Source: Rhodotorula mucilaginosa (Eukaryota > Basidiomycota > Microbotryomycetes > Sporidiobolales > Sporidiobolaceae). From it: a stretch of DNA of 64,000 bases. Position 1 is the first letter of the stretch; the number at the start of each line of letters is the position of its first letter. Position numbers and translations under genes: made by a program. The stretch lies in NCBI GenBank assembly GCA_034406715.1, contig CP137867.1, forward strand, positions 744,001 to 808,000, in the 5' to 3' direction. Under the pieces are notes generated by a model. The model saw only the letters and a list, made by a program, of their open reading frames with translations. It was not told the origin of the DNA and made no database searches. Positions 10,944-21,546 of the stretch are shown here, one piece after another.

Positions 10944-13900
10944 ATGGCGCCGCCGACGCCAGGCAGGCACCGCGGACCGCGTCCACAGGTCAACAACAAC
11001 ATCGGTGAAGCCGGAAGGTCAGCCTTTCCCCTCTTGCAGCCGCCGAGGTGGTTGACTCGCTGACCCTCCCCCGCGACTCTCCGCACAGGACCACCAACAT
11101 CGCGCCCCCAAAGGGCGTCCCGCGCGACTCGGCAGGGCACGAGCGCCCAGAGGCATTCTTCGACTCGGAAGAGTATCCCCGCGGTGACGACGACGACGAC
11201 GACGTGCAGTACCGTCAACAGAGCGCCCCTCGTCGGCGTGCAAACCAACGACGCGACCCCTCTGATGACGACGACGACGACGCAGACTTTGGTGACCAGG
11301 TCCGGAAATCGAATCAGTCGGCCGCCGCCAACAAGAAGCAGCAGCAGCAGAGCGCGCGCAAGCGACAACCGAACGGCCGGACGCCCGTCGCTGCTCAGCG
11401 CGCACGAGGCGCAGAGAGACCCGACAAGTACATGCTCGGAGACGACCGTGGCAGGTGAGTCTTCTACTCGGACAGCTCTCTCTCTCTTTGAGAAGCGACA
11501 AGACTGACCGAATGGGGGAGCAAAACCCCTTGTTTTGACACAAAGGAAAACGGGCATCACGAAAGCCGTCACACGCCGAGACGAAGACGGCATGGAGGAC
11601 CCGAACGACTTTTTCAACTCGTCGCCGGGAGCTAAATCGGTCGCGACGACGACGGCGGGCGCGCGGTCGACCATCAAGAAGGCGAGCCGGGCGTACCGGT
11701 ACGACGAAGACGAGGACGATGACGATGCGGCGTACGATGAGGACGGAAACGACATGCAAGACGATGAAGGTACGCTGGTCTCATTCCGTTTCAGACACTT
11801 TCCGGTCGCTGACTTTGGGCGGTCACGATTTCGTCGGCAGGCACGTCCATCTCGCCGCTGACCTATCAGCGCCAGCATCCCTCTACTACTACTACCGGAC
11901 GCGCCCCCTCGGCACTCCGTCATTCGACCTCTGCCTCGGGCGAGAGGTCCGTCTCGCGCAAGGGGCTCTCGTCCCCGCAAGCGAATGGGCTCGCCAGTTC
12001 GGCGAGCAAGTCTCGAGGAGGAGGAGGAGGAACTCGGAGGCGGTTGTCCAGCTTTGGTGGCGAGGATGAAGCCGAGGAGCAGCAGCACGACGACTATTAC
12101 GACGACAACGAGGACGAACAGGAGGCCGGTGGCCGAGGTTACGACGAAGCAGGCGACTCGGTCGAGGAGGAAGAGGAGGAGGAGGACGAGGAGGAGGAAG
12201 AGGAAGCCGTTCGCGCTGTACTCGGCGCGAAAAAGACGACGACCGCCTCCTCCTCGGCGGCAAAGAAGCAATCGCGCAAGAGTGTCGCGTCGACGAGTGG
12301 ACGTCGTCGCTCCTCGCCTGACTACCGACGCGACGCGAGTCTCGACGCGGAAGACGAAGAAGAAGCCTCGCCGAGCGGGCTCATGAAGCTCGATCGGAAT
12401 GGGCGCCCCGTACCCGCGGACCGTCCCAAGAACAAGGGTAAAGGTCGCGCGAGCGACTTGAACGGTTCGCCGGCGGGAGGAGGAGGAGGACGCCGACGGG
12501 AAGACGACGTGTTCGAGCAACAGGAGGAGGAGGTCGTGCAGCAGGAATATGTCGCGCAGGACGACTATTACCAAGATGAGTTTGGTGGTGGTGGAGACGA
12601 TGAGGAGGGAGAAGGACAATACGATCCGCACGATTATGGCGATGCTGCAGGCGGGGACGACGACTTTGACTCGGCAGGGGAAGACGGTGACGGACCCAGT
12701 CGGCACGACGTCGACGTTCAAGAGGTGGACGAGGACGGCAACCCTATCTCGGACCAGGACGAGCAGATGCAAGGTCCTTCGTCCCGGCCGTATGCCGCCA
12801 AGAACAAGGGCAAGGGCAAGGGCAAAGGCAAGGCGAAACCGAAACCCCGAACTCAGTCGGAGAGTCCGCAGCGACGGTCGACGGCGGGGAACCGGTCGAG
12901 GCAGAAGCAGTCGCAGCAGCCGGTCATTACCGAAATCTCGCGGAAGCGAGCGCGAGAGGCTGGTACGGTCGACATTGACGGCGGTGAGTCTTTCCGGGCG
13001 CCCTCAACGGCATCTTAATTCCTGTTGCTGATCCACCACATCTCTCACCAGTCCGCCGCTCGAACCGCGAAAAAGTTCCCCGACTCGAATACTGGCGCAA
13101 CGAGCGCATCATCTACGAGCGTCGGCGGTCCGGCGTCGGCCTCAAGGCGATCGTCCGCGTACCGAAAGAGGACCCGGCTCCGCTCACCAAGGCTGGGGGG
13201 CACAAGAAGGTCCATGGTGGAGTCAAGCGGAGTGGGAGCGCGAGGGCGGCGAGTAGTGGTCGCGCGAGGTCGGTCAAGACGGAGGTGCCGGAGGAGCAGG
13301 GCTGCGACGACATGACCGACCCGGATGGCCTCGTCTGGAGTTGGGAGGGCGAAGCCGAGACCACCCGACGTGAGCGGTTTCCGCACAGTTTCCCCCTCTC
13401 GTGCGCGCATACAAGCACTGACATTCTTACGTTCTAACCGGCAGGCATCGCATTCACGGAACGCATGATGGATCCCAAGATGACGCTCGACGGCAAGTTT
13501 GCGTACCAAAAGATCTACCAGGAGCTCGATTACCTCGCGAGCGGAGTCTTGACCATCCCGCCCGGAGGCGAGAAGGGGCTCAAGTCGTCCAAGGACAATT
13601 CTTATGTACGTCGTCGCACGCGTGGTGCCTCTCGCGAAGGGTGTTCAATCACTGACTGTTTGCCGGATTCCCTACCTCAGGTCTTCTGCTGCCTCCAAGG
13701 TTCCGTTTCGGTCACGGTGCATCGAACGCGGTTCGCCATCGGCCCGTGAGTCTCTCCCGCCTCGGAGAACGGCAGCTTTCATTTCGGACACTGCGAAACT
13801 GACGACTCTCTCGCTTATGAAAGTGGGGGCACCTTCTTTGTCCCGCGCGGCAACATGTACCAGATCGTTGCCACCTCGAACCGCGAAGTGCGCCTCTTCT

Positions 13901-14058
13901 TTGCTCAGGGTCGTCGCGTGATCGAGTACGGCGACGGCGAGACTCGGCCCGACACTCGCGAAGACAGCATGCGCTTCATCGAGAACGAGGAACTGCAGGC
14001 TGTTCCGGAGCAAGATGAGGAGGAGGAGGAGGAAGAAGACGAAGAGGAACAACAATGA
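10944..14058 (+). CDS. MIF2: Inner kinetochore protein Mif2/CENP-C
   Basis: Centromere-binding protein linking CENP-A nucleosomes to the outer kinetochore (family knowledge). It starts MAPPTPGRHRGPRPQ at ATG 10944. The N-terminal Mif2 signature is present as KTGITKAVTRRDEDGMEDP followed by NDFF (about 11548-11615). A long low-complexity centre follows, with Asp/Glu runs and a (GK)n stretch near 12800-12835. The CENP-C motif reads RRSNREKVPRLEYWRNERI (about 13052-13110). The C-terminal cupin dimerisation fold covers GVLTIPPGGEKGLKSSKDNS, VFCCLQGSVSVTVH, GGTFFVPRGNMYQIVATSN and RLFFAQGRRV. The protein ends with an acidic tail and TGA at 14056-14058. About seven short introns are present. N-terminal motif, CENP-C motif and cupin in the right order make the call firm. 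Confidence 0.93.
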
Positions 14059-14682
14059 GCGAGCAGGTGTTCCGCCCCCTCCTCCGCTCTCCCTCTCCGC
14101 CTCCTTTTCGACCCTTTCATGATCACGACCATCCCAATACCCATAACGTCCCCTATAATACCTTCCTTTGCCGTGCCCTGTCGTAGTTTGACCGGGATTC
14201 AAGCCGCTGTCGCCTGGACGTATTCACCCATGGAAAAAACTGTTGTGACTCTGTGATTTGCCGTTCTGGACGAAATCTTCGACAGGTCCTCTGCATGTCT
14301 TTGCCCGAGAAAGACCTACGCAGGAGCCAATATGGCCAGGGGCCGTGCGCAGGCGGTCGAATGTTGAGTGAAAATTCTCCCATCGCGTCGGAGACGCGTC
14401 TGCAATTCATTTTGCCCTCCTCTCGCTCCCGCAATGCACTCTTTTTAAGCTGCCAGGCAGCTCATATGGCTATGTACAATGATATGAAGCGCTCTCAGGC
14501 AACCGTCACGCGCTCAGGGGGATGTGATGGCGCGCTCAGTCCTCTCCCCGGCATTCCTTGCAATGCTTGGCGTTTGCCGAAGACAAACACAACGGCTCCT
14601 GCTTGCTTGCCTTGGTTCTCTTCTGCTGTATCGCTACCTGTTCCGTCCCTCCGTGCTATACCCCGTCCATACACCGGTGACG
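14059..14682. other. Intergenic: MIF2 3' flank and upstream region of the SLT-domain gene
   Basis: 624 bp with no supported exon. It is less GC-biased than the flanking genes. It should carry the MIF2 terminator region and the promoter of the secreted SLT-domain gene. Confidence 0.5.
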
Positions 14683-16131
14683 ATGCACTTTGTCACTGCG
14701 CTGACGCTGGCCGCCTCAGCTTCCACACTCGTTTCCGCCCGCCTCGACCAAGTCCGCCGCCACGGCGACAGCAGCGTCGGCGCTCCTCACCTCGCCGCAC
14801 GCGCCCCCGTTCCCGAACCGTTCCGTCTCTTCCCGGCGCCTGGCGCGTCCGAGAACCCCCAACATGGCTCCGCATCCGTCTCGCACGACGCGCTCGAGGC
14901 CCTTTTCCCCGCCGCGCCCGAACTGAGCAAGCGGTCCGACTCGCCCAAGAAGGGCTCCAAGTGCCACAAGAAGAAGCGTCCCGCTTCCGCCAAGAAGACG
15001 GCCGACAAATCTGCCGGTCAAATTCTCGCCGCCGTCCCCAAGTCCGACTCCGCCTCGAAGAAGGAGGCTGCTCATCGCCAGAACTGGGCCGAGAAGCAAC
15101 GGGCCGCCGACTCCAAGAAGGCTGCCGACGACGAGCAGAAGGCCAAGGACGACGCAAAGACCTTTACCTCGGACGACAGCAAGCAGTTCTCCGCCGCGCA
15201 CAAAACTTCCGACAAGGGCGAGGAGAAGAAGGACAAGGGAAAGACCGACTCGCTCCCGGTGTTTGACGGCGGTGCCAAGGTAAGGCTCTTGACAATCATG
15301 TCCTCCCTTCCGGCGGAAAAGCCGATGCCGCCTTCGCTATGCCAGTCTCGTATCCGCGTACCATTCCGGCTGACTCTTCCTCCGCGCCATTGCAGAACAA
15401 GGGCCTCTTGGGATTCACCACGTCCAACTGCGGGCCGAGTGGCGCTACCGAGGAAGAGCCGAACGGTTCCGAATCGTTCCTCGCGTGCGGCATCAGCAAG
15501 AGCAACCCGTCGTCCGCGTGGAAGGTCCCCGAGGGCGTCACCATCGACAGCATCAAGACGGTCTCGATCGAGCACGCTCTCGAGACCAACTCGGTGTGGG
15601 AACCTTGCAAGCCGTTTATCCCCCTCTTTGAGAAGTACGGCGCCCAGACCGGCCTCCCGCCCATCCTCCTCGCGTCCCTGGCCCTGCAAGAGTCGACGTG
15701 CAACCCTCACGTCCTCGGCGACTCGGGTGGCGCGTTCGGGCTCATGCAGATCACCGAGGACAAGTGTGGCGGCCGCGATGCCAAGGGCTGCTCCGAGCCC
15801 GACTACAACATCCGGACCGGCGCCGAGTACTTCAAGAAAGAGCTCGACAACGCCGGAGGGGCGTTCCTCGAGGCGCTCGCGAGGTACAACGGCTGGCAAC
15901 CCTGGACCATGACGTACAGCTCGGCAACCGCCGCCGCTTACTCGGGCTGCTGCCAGTGCCAGAACAATCTCGGTGAGCACAAAAGACGCGGCGCTCTCTC
16001 CAGATCTTGTGTCGCATGCTGACCAGTCCGCGTCGCGAACAGACTACCTGTACCAGATGCTGAACGGCTGGCTCCTAGGGCGCACGGGATACCAGCTCGG
16101 CTCCTTCAAGAACCTCGCTGTCTGCGATTAG
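14683..16131 (+). CDS. Secreted SLT (lytic transglycosylase/lysozyme-like) domain protein
   Basis: Predicted secreted 420-residue protein in three exons (14683-15279, 15396-15972, 16043-16131). It opens with a signal peptide (MHFVTALTLAASASTLVSA), then a pro-region with a Lys-Arg Kex2-like site in ELSKRSD, and a strongly basic Lys-rich linker (about residues 85-190). The C-terminal half is an SLT-type fold: GLPPILLASLALQESTCNPH carries the candidate catalytic Glu (ALQES), followed by GAFGLMQITED, YNIRTGAEYFKKEL and ALARYNGWQPWTM. Several Cys pairs (CGGRDAKGC, CCQCQ) suggest disulphides. Family members cleave peptidoglycan-like glycans in bacteria; the fungal substrate is unknown, so antibacterial or wall-remodelling roles are guesses. 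The start is the only ATG giving a signal peptide. Confidence 0.85.
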
Positions 16132-16361
16132 TCTGTGGGACTGCCAAAACCCCTCCCTTTCGTTCTTTCTGTACTTTCCTTGTCCCTTTCTTCGATACCC
16201 TCTGGAGCTCTTCTTGCTGGACAAGTACCGCTCCTTACTTTCGTTTTGCAATGCCCATCGTCGGCACTCCCCCCGCCCCAAGCACACAACCGTCTCCATG
16301 CGTCATCTCTTGAAAGCGATTGACAATGTCACGAGGAGATGCCTACAACAGAGAGCTAGTC

Positions 16362-18419
16362 CTACAGCGCGAGGGGCTCGGATTCTTCGCCGATGATTCC
16401 ATCGACGCTGACCCCTCTGACCGAGATCTGCGCACGGCCGCCGCAGAACTGCACTTCGCGTGCCAACTCGACTCCAAAGTACCCCTCCTTGGTATGGTCC
16501 TTGACCTCCTTGACCTGTTCGGCGCCACTGCCGTCGACGGTGCGGACCACAATCTGATAGCGGTGCGCCCACGCTGACCCGCAGAAGGAGATGGCCCGCC
16601 CACCCTGATGCTGCGACGCAATCCATGGCCGTCCCGGTCGAGCTGGAACCGGATAAGATCCGGGGGCCTTCATGCCGTTGATTTTGAACGAGGCGTCCCG
16701 GATCGCGGCGACGATGGGCGCTTCACGGCCGTCAAACTCGGGATGAGGCGAGTCTTTCCAGCCCGGGATGTGGTAAGAATAGATGCCGTTGCCTTCCCCG
16801 TGGGTCTTGAATCCACCTTGAGAGGAGTGCGGCCGGAGACTCCAGACGAGAGATCCGGCACCTGCACAGTGGCAATGGGTCAGCAGCGACTCTGGCGACG
16901 ACGGAGTAAACTTCTGGGAGTCTTACCTCCAGCCTTGTCGACGGCGTGTAGGAACGCGGCGTAGTCGTCTGGACGGTCAAAGAAGCCAAATTCGCCGGCG
17001 ATGAAGCTGTCGCGCAATCGTCAGCGAGAGCATTCCCCAAGCGAAAGTGTCTCCGCGCCCGAACTCACACTTTGCCGTGCTTCTTGGCGACGCGGCAGTC
17101 TTTCTCGACGCGGCGAATGTCCCCGCTGCCATCTGTGGAAGGTAGACTGGCGGTCAGAATTGCTTTGCAGACGATTCCTGAGAGAAGGAACTCACAGTAG
17201 TGGTAAGAGACGATATCGACATCGTCGCTTGCAAGGACTTCTTTCGGGTAGCATGCATCCACATCATCGTTACGGGCGAACGAGCCATCCATGACGAGGG
17301 TCCGAGGCGCGCGCGACTTGAGGTGTTTCGCGACGATCAAGGTCCAAGAAGCAGGCGCAGGTCGCATCCCTCGGTGGTTCATCTCGTTACCGGTCTCCCA
17401 GGCGAGGATCGTCGGGTCGTCGCCGTAACGACAACCGTTGATCGAGTTGACGCGGTTCAAGAGGAAGTCGAGGATGAGTTTGAAGCTGCCGGGAGAGAGA
17501 GAGTTCAACAAAGACATGGTCAGCTTGTCGAGGACCGGAGAGCCAACAGGCCATCATCACCTCTCCGTTCCGCTCGGCGTACTCACCTCTCGATCATCGT
17601 GTGGTCTGTCCACCAATCGATCTGTCGCGCCTCGGCATTGCTACCGAGTCCGTAGCGGAACCGGATCAGGTCCACTGTCGAGCCGACCCAATTCGTGCTG
17701 CGGGAAGGCGACGTCGGTAGTCAGCGAGCCAGCACAAGGCAGTTGAGCCAGAGAGAGTGAAGCAAGACTGACTCGTCGCCGGTGTCCTGATTGATGATGG
17801 GGATGATGAGCTTGACTCCGGCTTTGCGAGCCTCGTCGAGCACCAAGTCCATCTCCTTCATCCGGTCTTCGTCCCACATCCAGTCGTTCCACTCGCTATG
17901 CCAGCCGTTGATGTGACCGCGACCGATATTCGGAGACTTGATCTAGACATTCGTCAGCGTGCAAAAGGTCAGCGTTCGCGGAGAAACAGGAAGAGAAAGC
18001 CGAGAAAACGCCGACCCTTACCCTCAAGGTGTAGGTACGGGTGACGGCGGTTCCGAAGGCATTCTCGGCCGCGAGGCTGGCAAAGGTGTCCCTGACTTCG
18101 AAAGGACCGTTCACGTCTCCATCGAGCAGTTCCGGAGCATTCAAGCTGGCGAAGCGGAAGCGGTTCCCGGCGAGAATCAGTTCGCTGCCTCGCCGCTCGA
18201 CAAATTGATCTGTCGGACGTCCGTCATCAGCTCGCTATCGCGGATAGGAAAGCTCTGTGTATGCTACTCACCGGCTCGAGACAAGTGCGCGGGAGCGAGG
18301 GCGAATGTTTGTTGATTCCCCGATGACGCAGCCATCATGTTGCGCTTCGCAGGAGGAGCAGGAGCAGGAGCCGAGTCGGTTTCAGCCGGATGCGCAGACT
18401 TGGAAGAGCACGCTCCCAT
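16362..18419 (-). CDS. GH5 family endo-beta-mannanase-like glycoside hydrolase, apparently N-myristoylated
   Basis: Retaining glycoside hydrolase of the GH5 mannanase type. The acid/base Glu lies in ILAWETGNEMNHRG (about 17380-17420) and the nucleophile Glu in FIAGEFGFFDRPDD, split by an intron near 17070. Supporting blocks are SLNAPELLDGD, LIIPIINQDTGDESTNWVG, RVNSINGCRYGDDP, DIVSYHYY and GSLVWSLRPHSSQGGF. A beta-rich C-terminal part follows. There is no secretory signal. Reading back from the catalytic domain, the first ATG after an in-frame TGA gives MGACSSKSAHPAETDSAPAP, a textbook myristoylation/palmitoylation start (Gly2, Cys4, Ser5, Ser6, Lys7). An unseen upstream exon could change this. 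Substrate (mannan, glucomannan or a glycolipid-linked sugar) is not determined by the sequence. Confidence 0.82.
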
Positions 18420-18858
18420 CGAGCTCTTTGGTGACCGAGCAAGAGCTGCGAGTAGCCAGCTGTCTCAACGGCCGAGTGTCCAGCTGCGACGAGGCGGTGC
18501 AGCATCTTGGGCGCAGGCTTGGACTTGCTTGGACGCAGCGTACGCAGCGAAACTGGCTCGGAGAGGGAGCAAGTTCAGATTTTGCATCAGCCAGCTCGAC
18601 GAGGTGCAAGTAGGGATATAACAAAAAAGAAGAGCAGTCGCGGGTAGACAAGCGGTGGAAAACGGCGACAGGAGATGGAAACGACAAAAGGGGAACAACG
18701 CGCCGAGAAAGTCATGATCGATGCTGGTGCTACATCGGGAGGGAGAGGAATCCATGGTGTAGTATATGAACGACAAGCGGGAACCGGAAGAAGCGACCAG
18801 AGCTGGGGGCGTCCGTTGAAGGAGGCAGAGACGAAGGCGAGAAGAAAGGTAACGAGAT
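18420..18858. other. Intergenic: upstream of the GH5 gene, downstream of SIP5
   Basis: 439 bp. An ATG-initiated stretch MQNLNLLPLRASFAAYAASK near 18485-18590 lies in the same frame as the GH5 start but is closed by TGA before it. I treat it as 5' leader or a possible small upstream frame rather than an exon. Nothing else is supported. Confidence 0.4.
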
Positions 18859-20959
18859 CTAAATGTTGATGAGCGGGTGCGCCGTCGTGCCGAGCTCGAC
18901 TTGTTGTCCTGGTGCGTGTTTCGATTGCTCCGACGAGTGCGGACTAGTCTCGGCGTCCTCCTCCTCGGGCAGAGGCGCGTAGCCTTGAGAAGGTGAAACT
19001 GACGTCGCCGATGTAGTCGACGCGAACGATGCCGCCGGGCCGGGCAGTTCGGGCCTTGCGTGCGGCGTCTCAGCAGGCGCGGACACCGCGACCGCCTCGC
19101 GAGGGGGTTCGGCAACTTGCTCCGTCGGGGTAGAAGGCAAGTCGAGGTCGAGTTGCGGAATCGGGGCGAGGACAGGCGGGGCGCTCGCGAGGGGCGAAGA
19201 GCCGCTCGCGGTGGCGGCGGTTTGCGGAGCGGAAGTATTTGCGTGCGCGGGAGGGTGCACTGGAGACGGGGCGAACGAAGAGCTCGTAAAGGTGCCGCTC
19301 ATCGCTTCGGACAGCATTTGCTCCGTCGCCGGATTCGCCTCGACTCGGGTGGAAGAAGACGCGGCTGCGGGCCCCGGCGTCGCAGACCGAGATCCTTCTT
19401 CCGCCTGCGCCTTCTTCTGCCGTTCCTCCTCCTCGAGTTGACTGATCCGCATCGCCTCCTGGACCATCAGCTCCTCGATATCGGATCCGCCGCCGAGACC
19501 CAGCGATTCGAGCAGCGACGTCATCTCGTCGGTACTTCGTCGCCGCGATCCCCGACTCCGGCGTCGACTGCCACCTTCGTTGTTACTCGCGTCGAGAGCG
19601 GCAGCCAATTGCGAGAGGAAATTGGGGGGAAGGTTCGTGGTCGTTGCCATCGTCGGCGCCGAGCCCTCACCTCCTCGTGAGGACGTGATGCCGACCGGGA
19701 TGAGGCGATCTCCGACTTGTCGGAAGACGATTCGTCGGTTGGCTCTCCGGGCGACGAGAGCCTTCATCTGTTCGAGCTTGGCTTCCCAGTCCGGGTGGAC
19801 CATGTCTGATGGCGACGCAGAAATGTCAGCATGCGTGCATGACGCTACAAGTAGGTCTCTCTCGTCGCTCACCGGTAGTGACAACTTCCTTCTCCGTGTG
19901 GGCAAAGGATTTTCGACGCGGTCGTCGCTCCTGGGCCGGGCTCGTGGGAGAAGCGCCCGATCCGATCGAGGATCCCGAGGCATCGCTCGGTGTCGGTTCA
20001 ATTGCAGGCCGCTCCGCATGAGGCTGTATCAGCAGAACCAAGCAGAATGTGAGCTTTCCGAGGCGCCCTATGCGGCTTGCGACAGGGCAAACGTTCTCAC
20101 CTTTTCGTACACGCATCCAAAATTAGTCTCCATGCAGAACGGGCACGCCGCCGGTTCGGATTCGAGGTGTGTCGGTGTCGGGTCCGCGCGCTTGATCTGG
20201 ATGAAGCATTCGGTGCAGATCGGCTGGTCGCAACACCGTGTGTGGACCATGTTGGAGGGGTAGTACCTGGTGCCGGAATCGGGCGAGGGTGTCAGTCGAG
20301 ACGATGAGTCCGAGTCTGGAAGAGTGTGGCACTCACAAGAAGCAGATGGGGCACTCGAGCGAGTTGCCGATGTACAGGCGAGCGTGCTGCGCCTTGTCGG
20401 TCAGTTGGAGGGAACCACCTCCCCGCTTCTCGCGCTGCCTGATCATCTCGGCGAGGCGCTCGCGGTGCAGGACGGCGGCATTGAAAGCTCCGACGGCGTC
20501 CTTGTGCTTGCGAGTCCCGGCCGGGGCCGACAGCTGCGACGCCTCGGCCTCGTTGGCGGTCTCGATAGCGGCGGCATGCGCATCTCGGAGGTTCTGCGTC
20601 GCCTGCTGCTCTGCTTCCTCGAGAGCCTGGATGATGGCCTCGACCTCCCAGTCGTCCTCGTAGTCCTGGAGGCCGAGGTAGAAGGGGGCGAGCCTGCGTT
20701 CGGCGATGAGGCGATGAACGGTCGGGCGACTGTAGTCGATGCGGCTGTAGAGCAACGTCTGCGGCTCGACCCAGCCGCCGTCGACCTGCTTCTTGAGGTC
20801 GACCGTGTCGACCTCGTGGCTGCTGTGCTGCTGCTGGTGCTGCTGCGAGGTCGACGAGTGATGCGACGGCACGACCCGACTCGCGAGCGAACTGACGGTG
20901 CTCGAGCGGGACCGCAGCCCGGAGCGCCGTTCGCCGGAGCTGGACTGGTTGTTGCCCAT
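18859..20959 (-). CDS. SIP5: SIP5-like protein (Snf1-interacting), N-myristoylation motif and RING-like zinc module
   Basis: Fungal Sip5 family; the yeast protein interacts with Snf1 kinase and is linked to glucose signalling. It begins [14 protein letters not shown] (ATG 20957-20959), matching the MGxxxS N-myristoylation consensus. The conserved core includes [19 protein letters not shown] and [17 protein letters not shown], then a helical stretch. A cysteine module follows, [20 protein letters not shown] then PICTECF, and closes with [10 protein letters not shown]. Downstream blocks include [20 protein letters not shown], a Ser-rich region and [21 protein letters not shown] disordered C-terminal tail ends TTAHPLINI. 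At least three introns. The acylation is predicted, not shown. Confidence 0.88.
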
Positions 20960-21546
20960 TCTCTGGTCCGCTAGTAGCGCGCCAGAGCACGCACGATGGT
21001 TTCTCGACGGGAAGGGGAGCGAGCGGGCGGCAGACGATGATCAGGTTCAAGGCCGAGACGGCGACCGGCGGCGCGCGGCACAAAGATGACGAGTTCCCGC
21101 AAAGTTGACTCTAAGATCTCTCAGATTAGTAAGCTATGCTATTACAGTCAGCTCAGAGCCACGACCCTCGGAGTTCTCTTGGCCTCAAAAATCGCACAGT
21201 ACATAGCGTATATGTATAGCTCGCGCGGTCTTTTGCGAGCGGGCTCCGGCAGCTCGGCATCGGCATGTGATTGCCGAGCCCCTTCCTTGCTAGCTTCCTC
21301 AGGGCTCGACTCGGGTCAAAACCGCCTACATGTCGTCGCGCAGCGACCCACTGCAGCAAATGTCAGGAGAAACCACCGGGAAAGCAGGCAGGCGCATTAA
21401 GCGTGTTTCGGCGGGACCTCGCCGCTGGCTTCTTCAAGTCCATGCGTTCCCACTAGAGGACGAAGAATGCGAGACCGGCGATAGCATAACAGGGTACGTC
21501 GATATTGCACAAAATGCGGGCATAGATGTCGGATACGAGGAGCGGA
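20960..21546. other. Intergenic: SIP5 upstream region and 3' flank of the PWWP gene
   Basis: 587 bp, AT-richer than neighbours around 21110-21220. It contains the SIP5 promoter and the PWWP gene's 3' flank. Short frames here have no recognisable content. Confidence 0.5.

Noticed and set aside
10922-12772. 616-codon open frame antisense to MIF2
   Set aside because: It is the complement of the MIF2 acidic region (poly-Asp codons read backwards as Val/Leu/Ser runs) and has no coherent domain.
19060-19680. 206-codon plus-strand Arg-rich frame inside SIP5
   Set aside because: Shadow of the SIP5 Ser/Pro/Glu-rich exon on the other strand.
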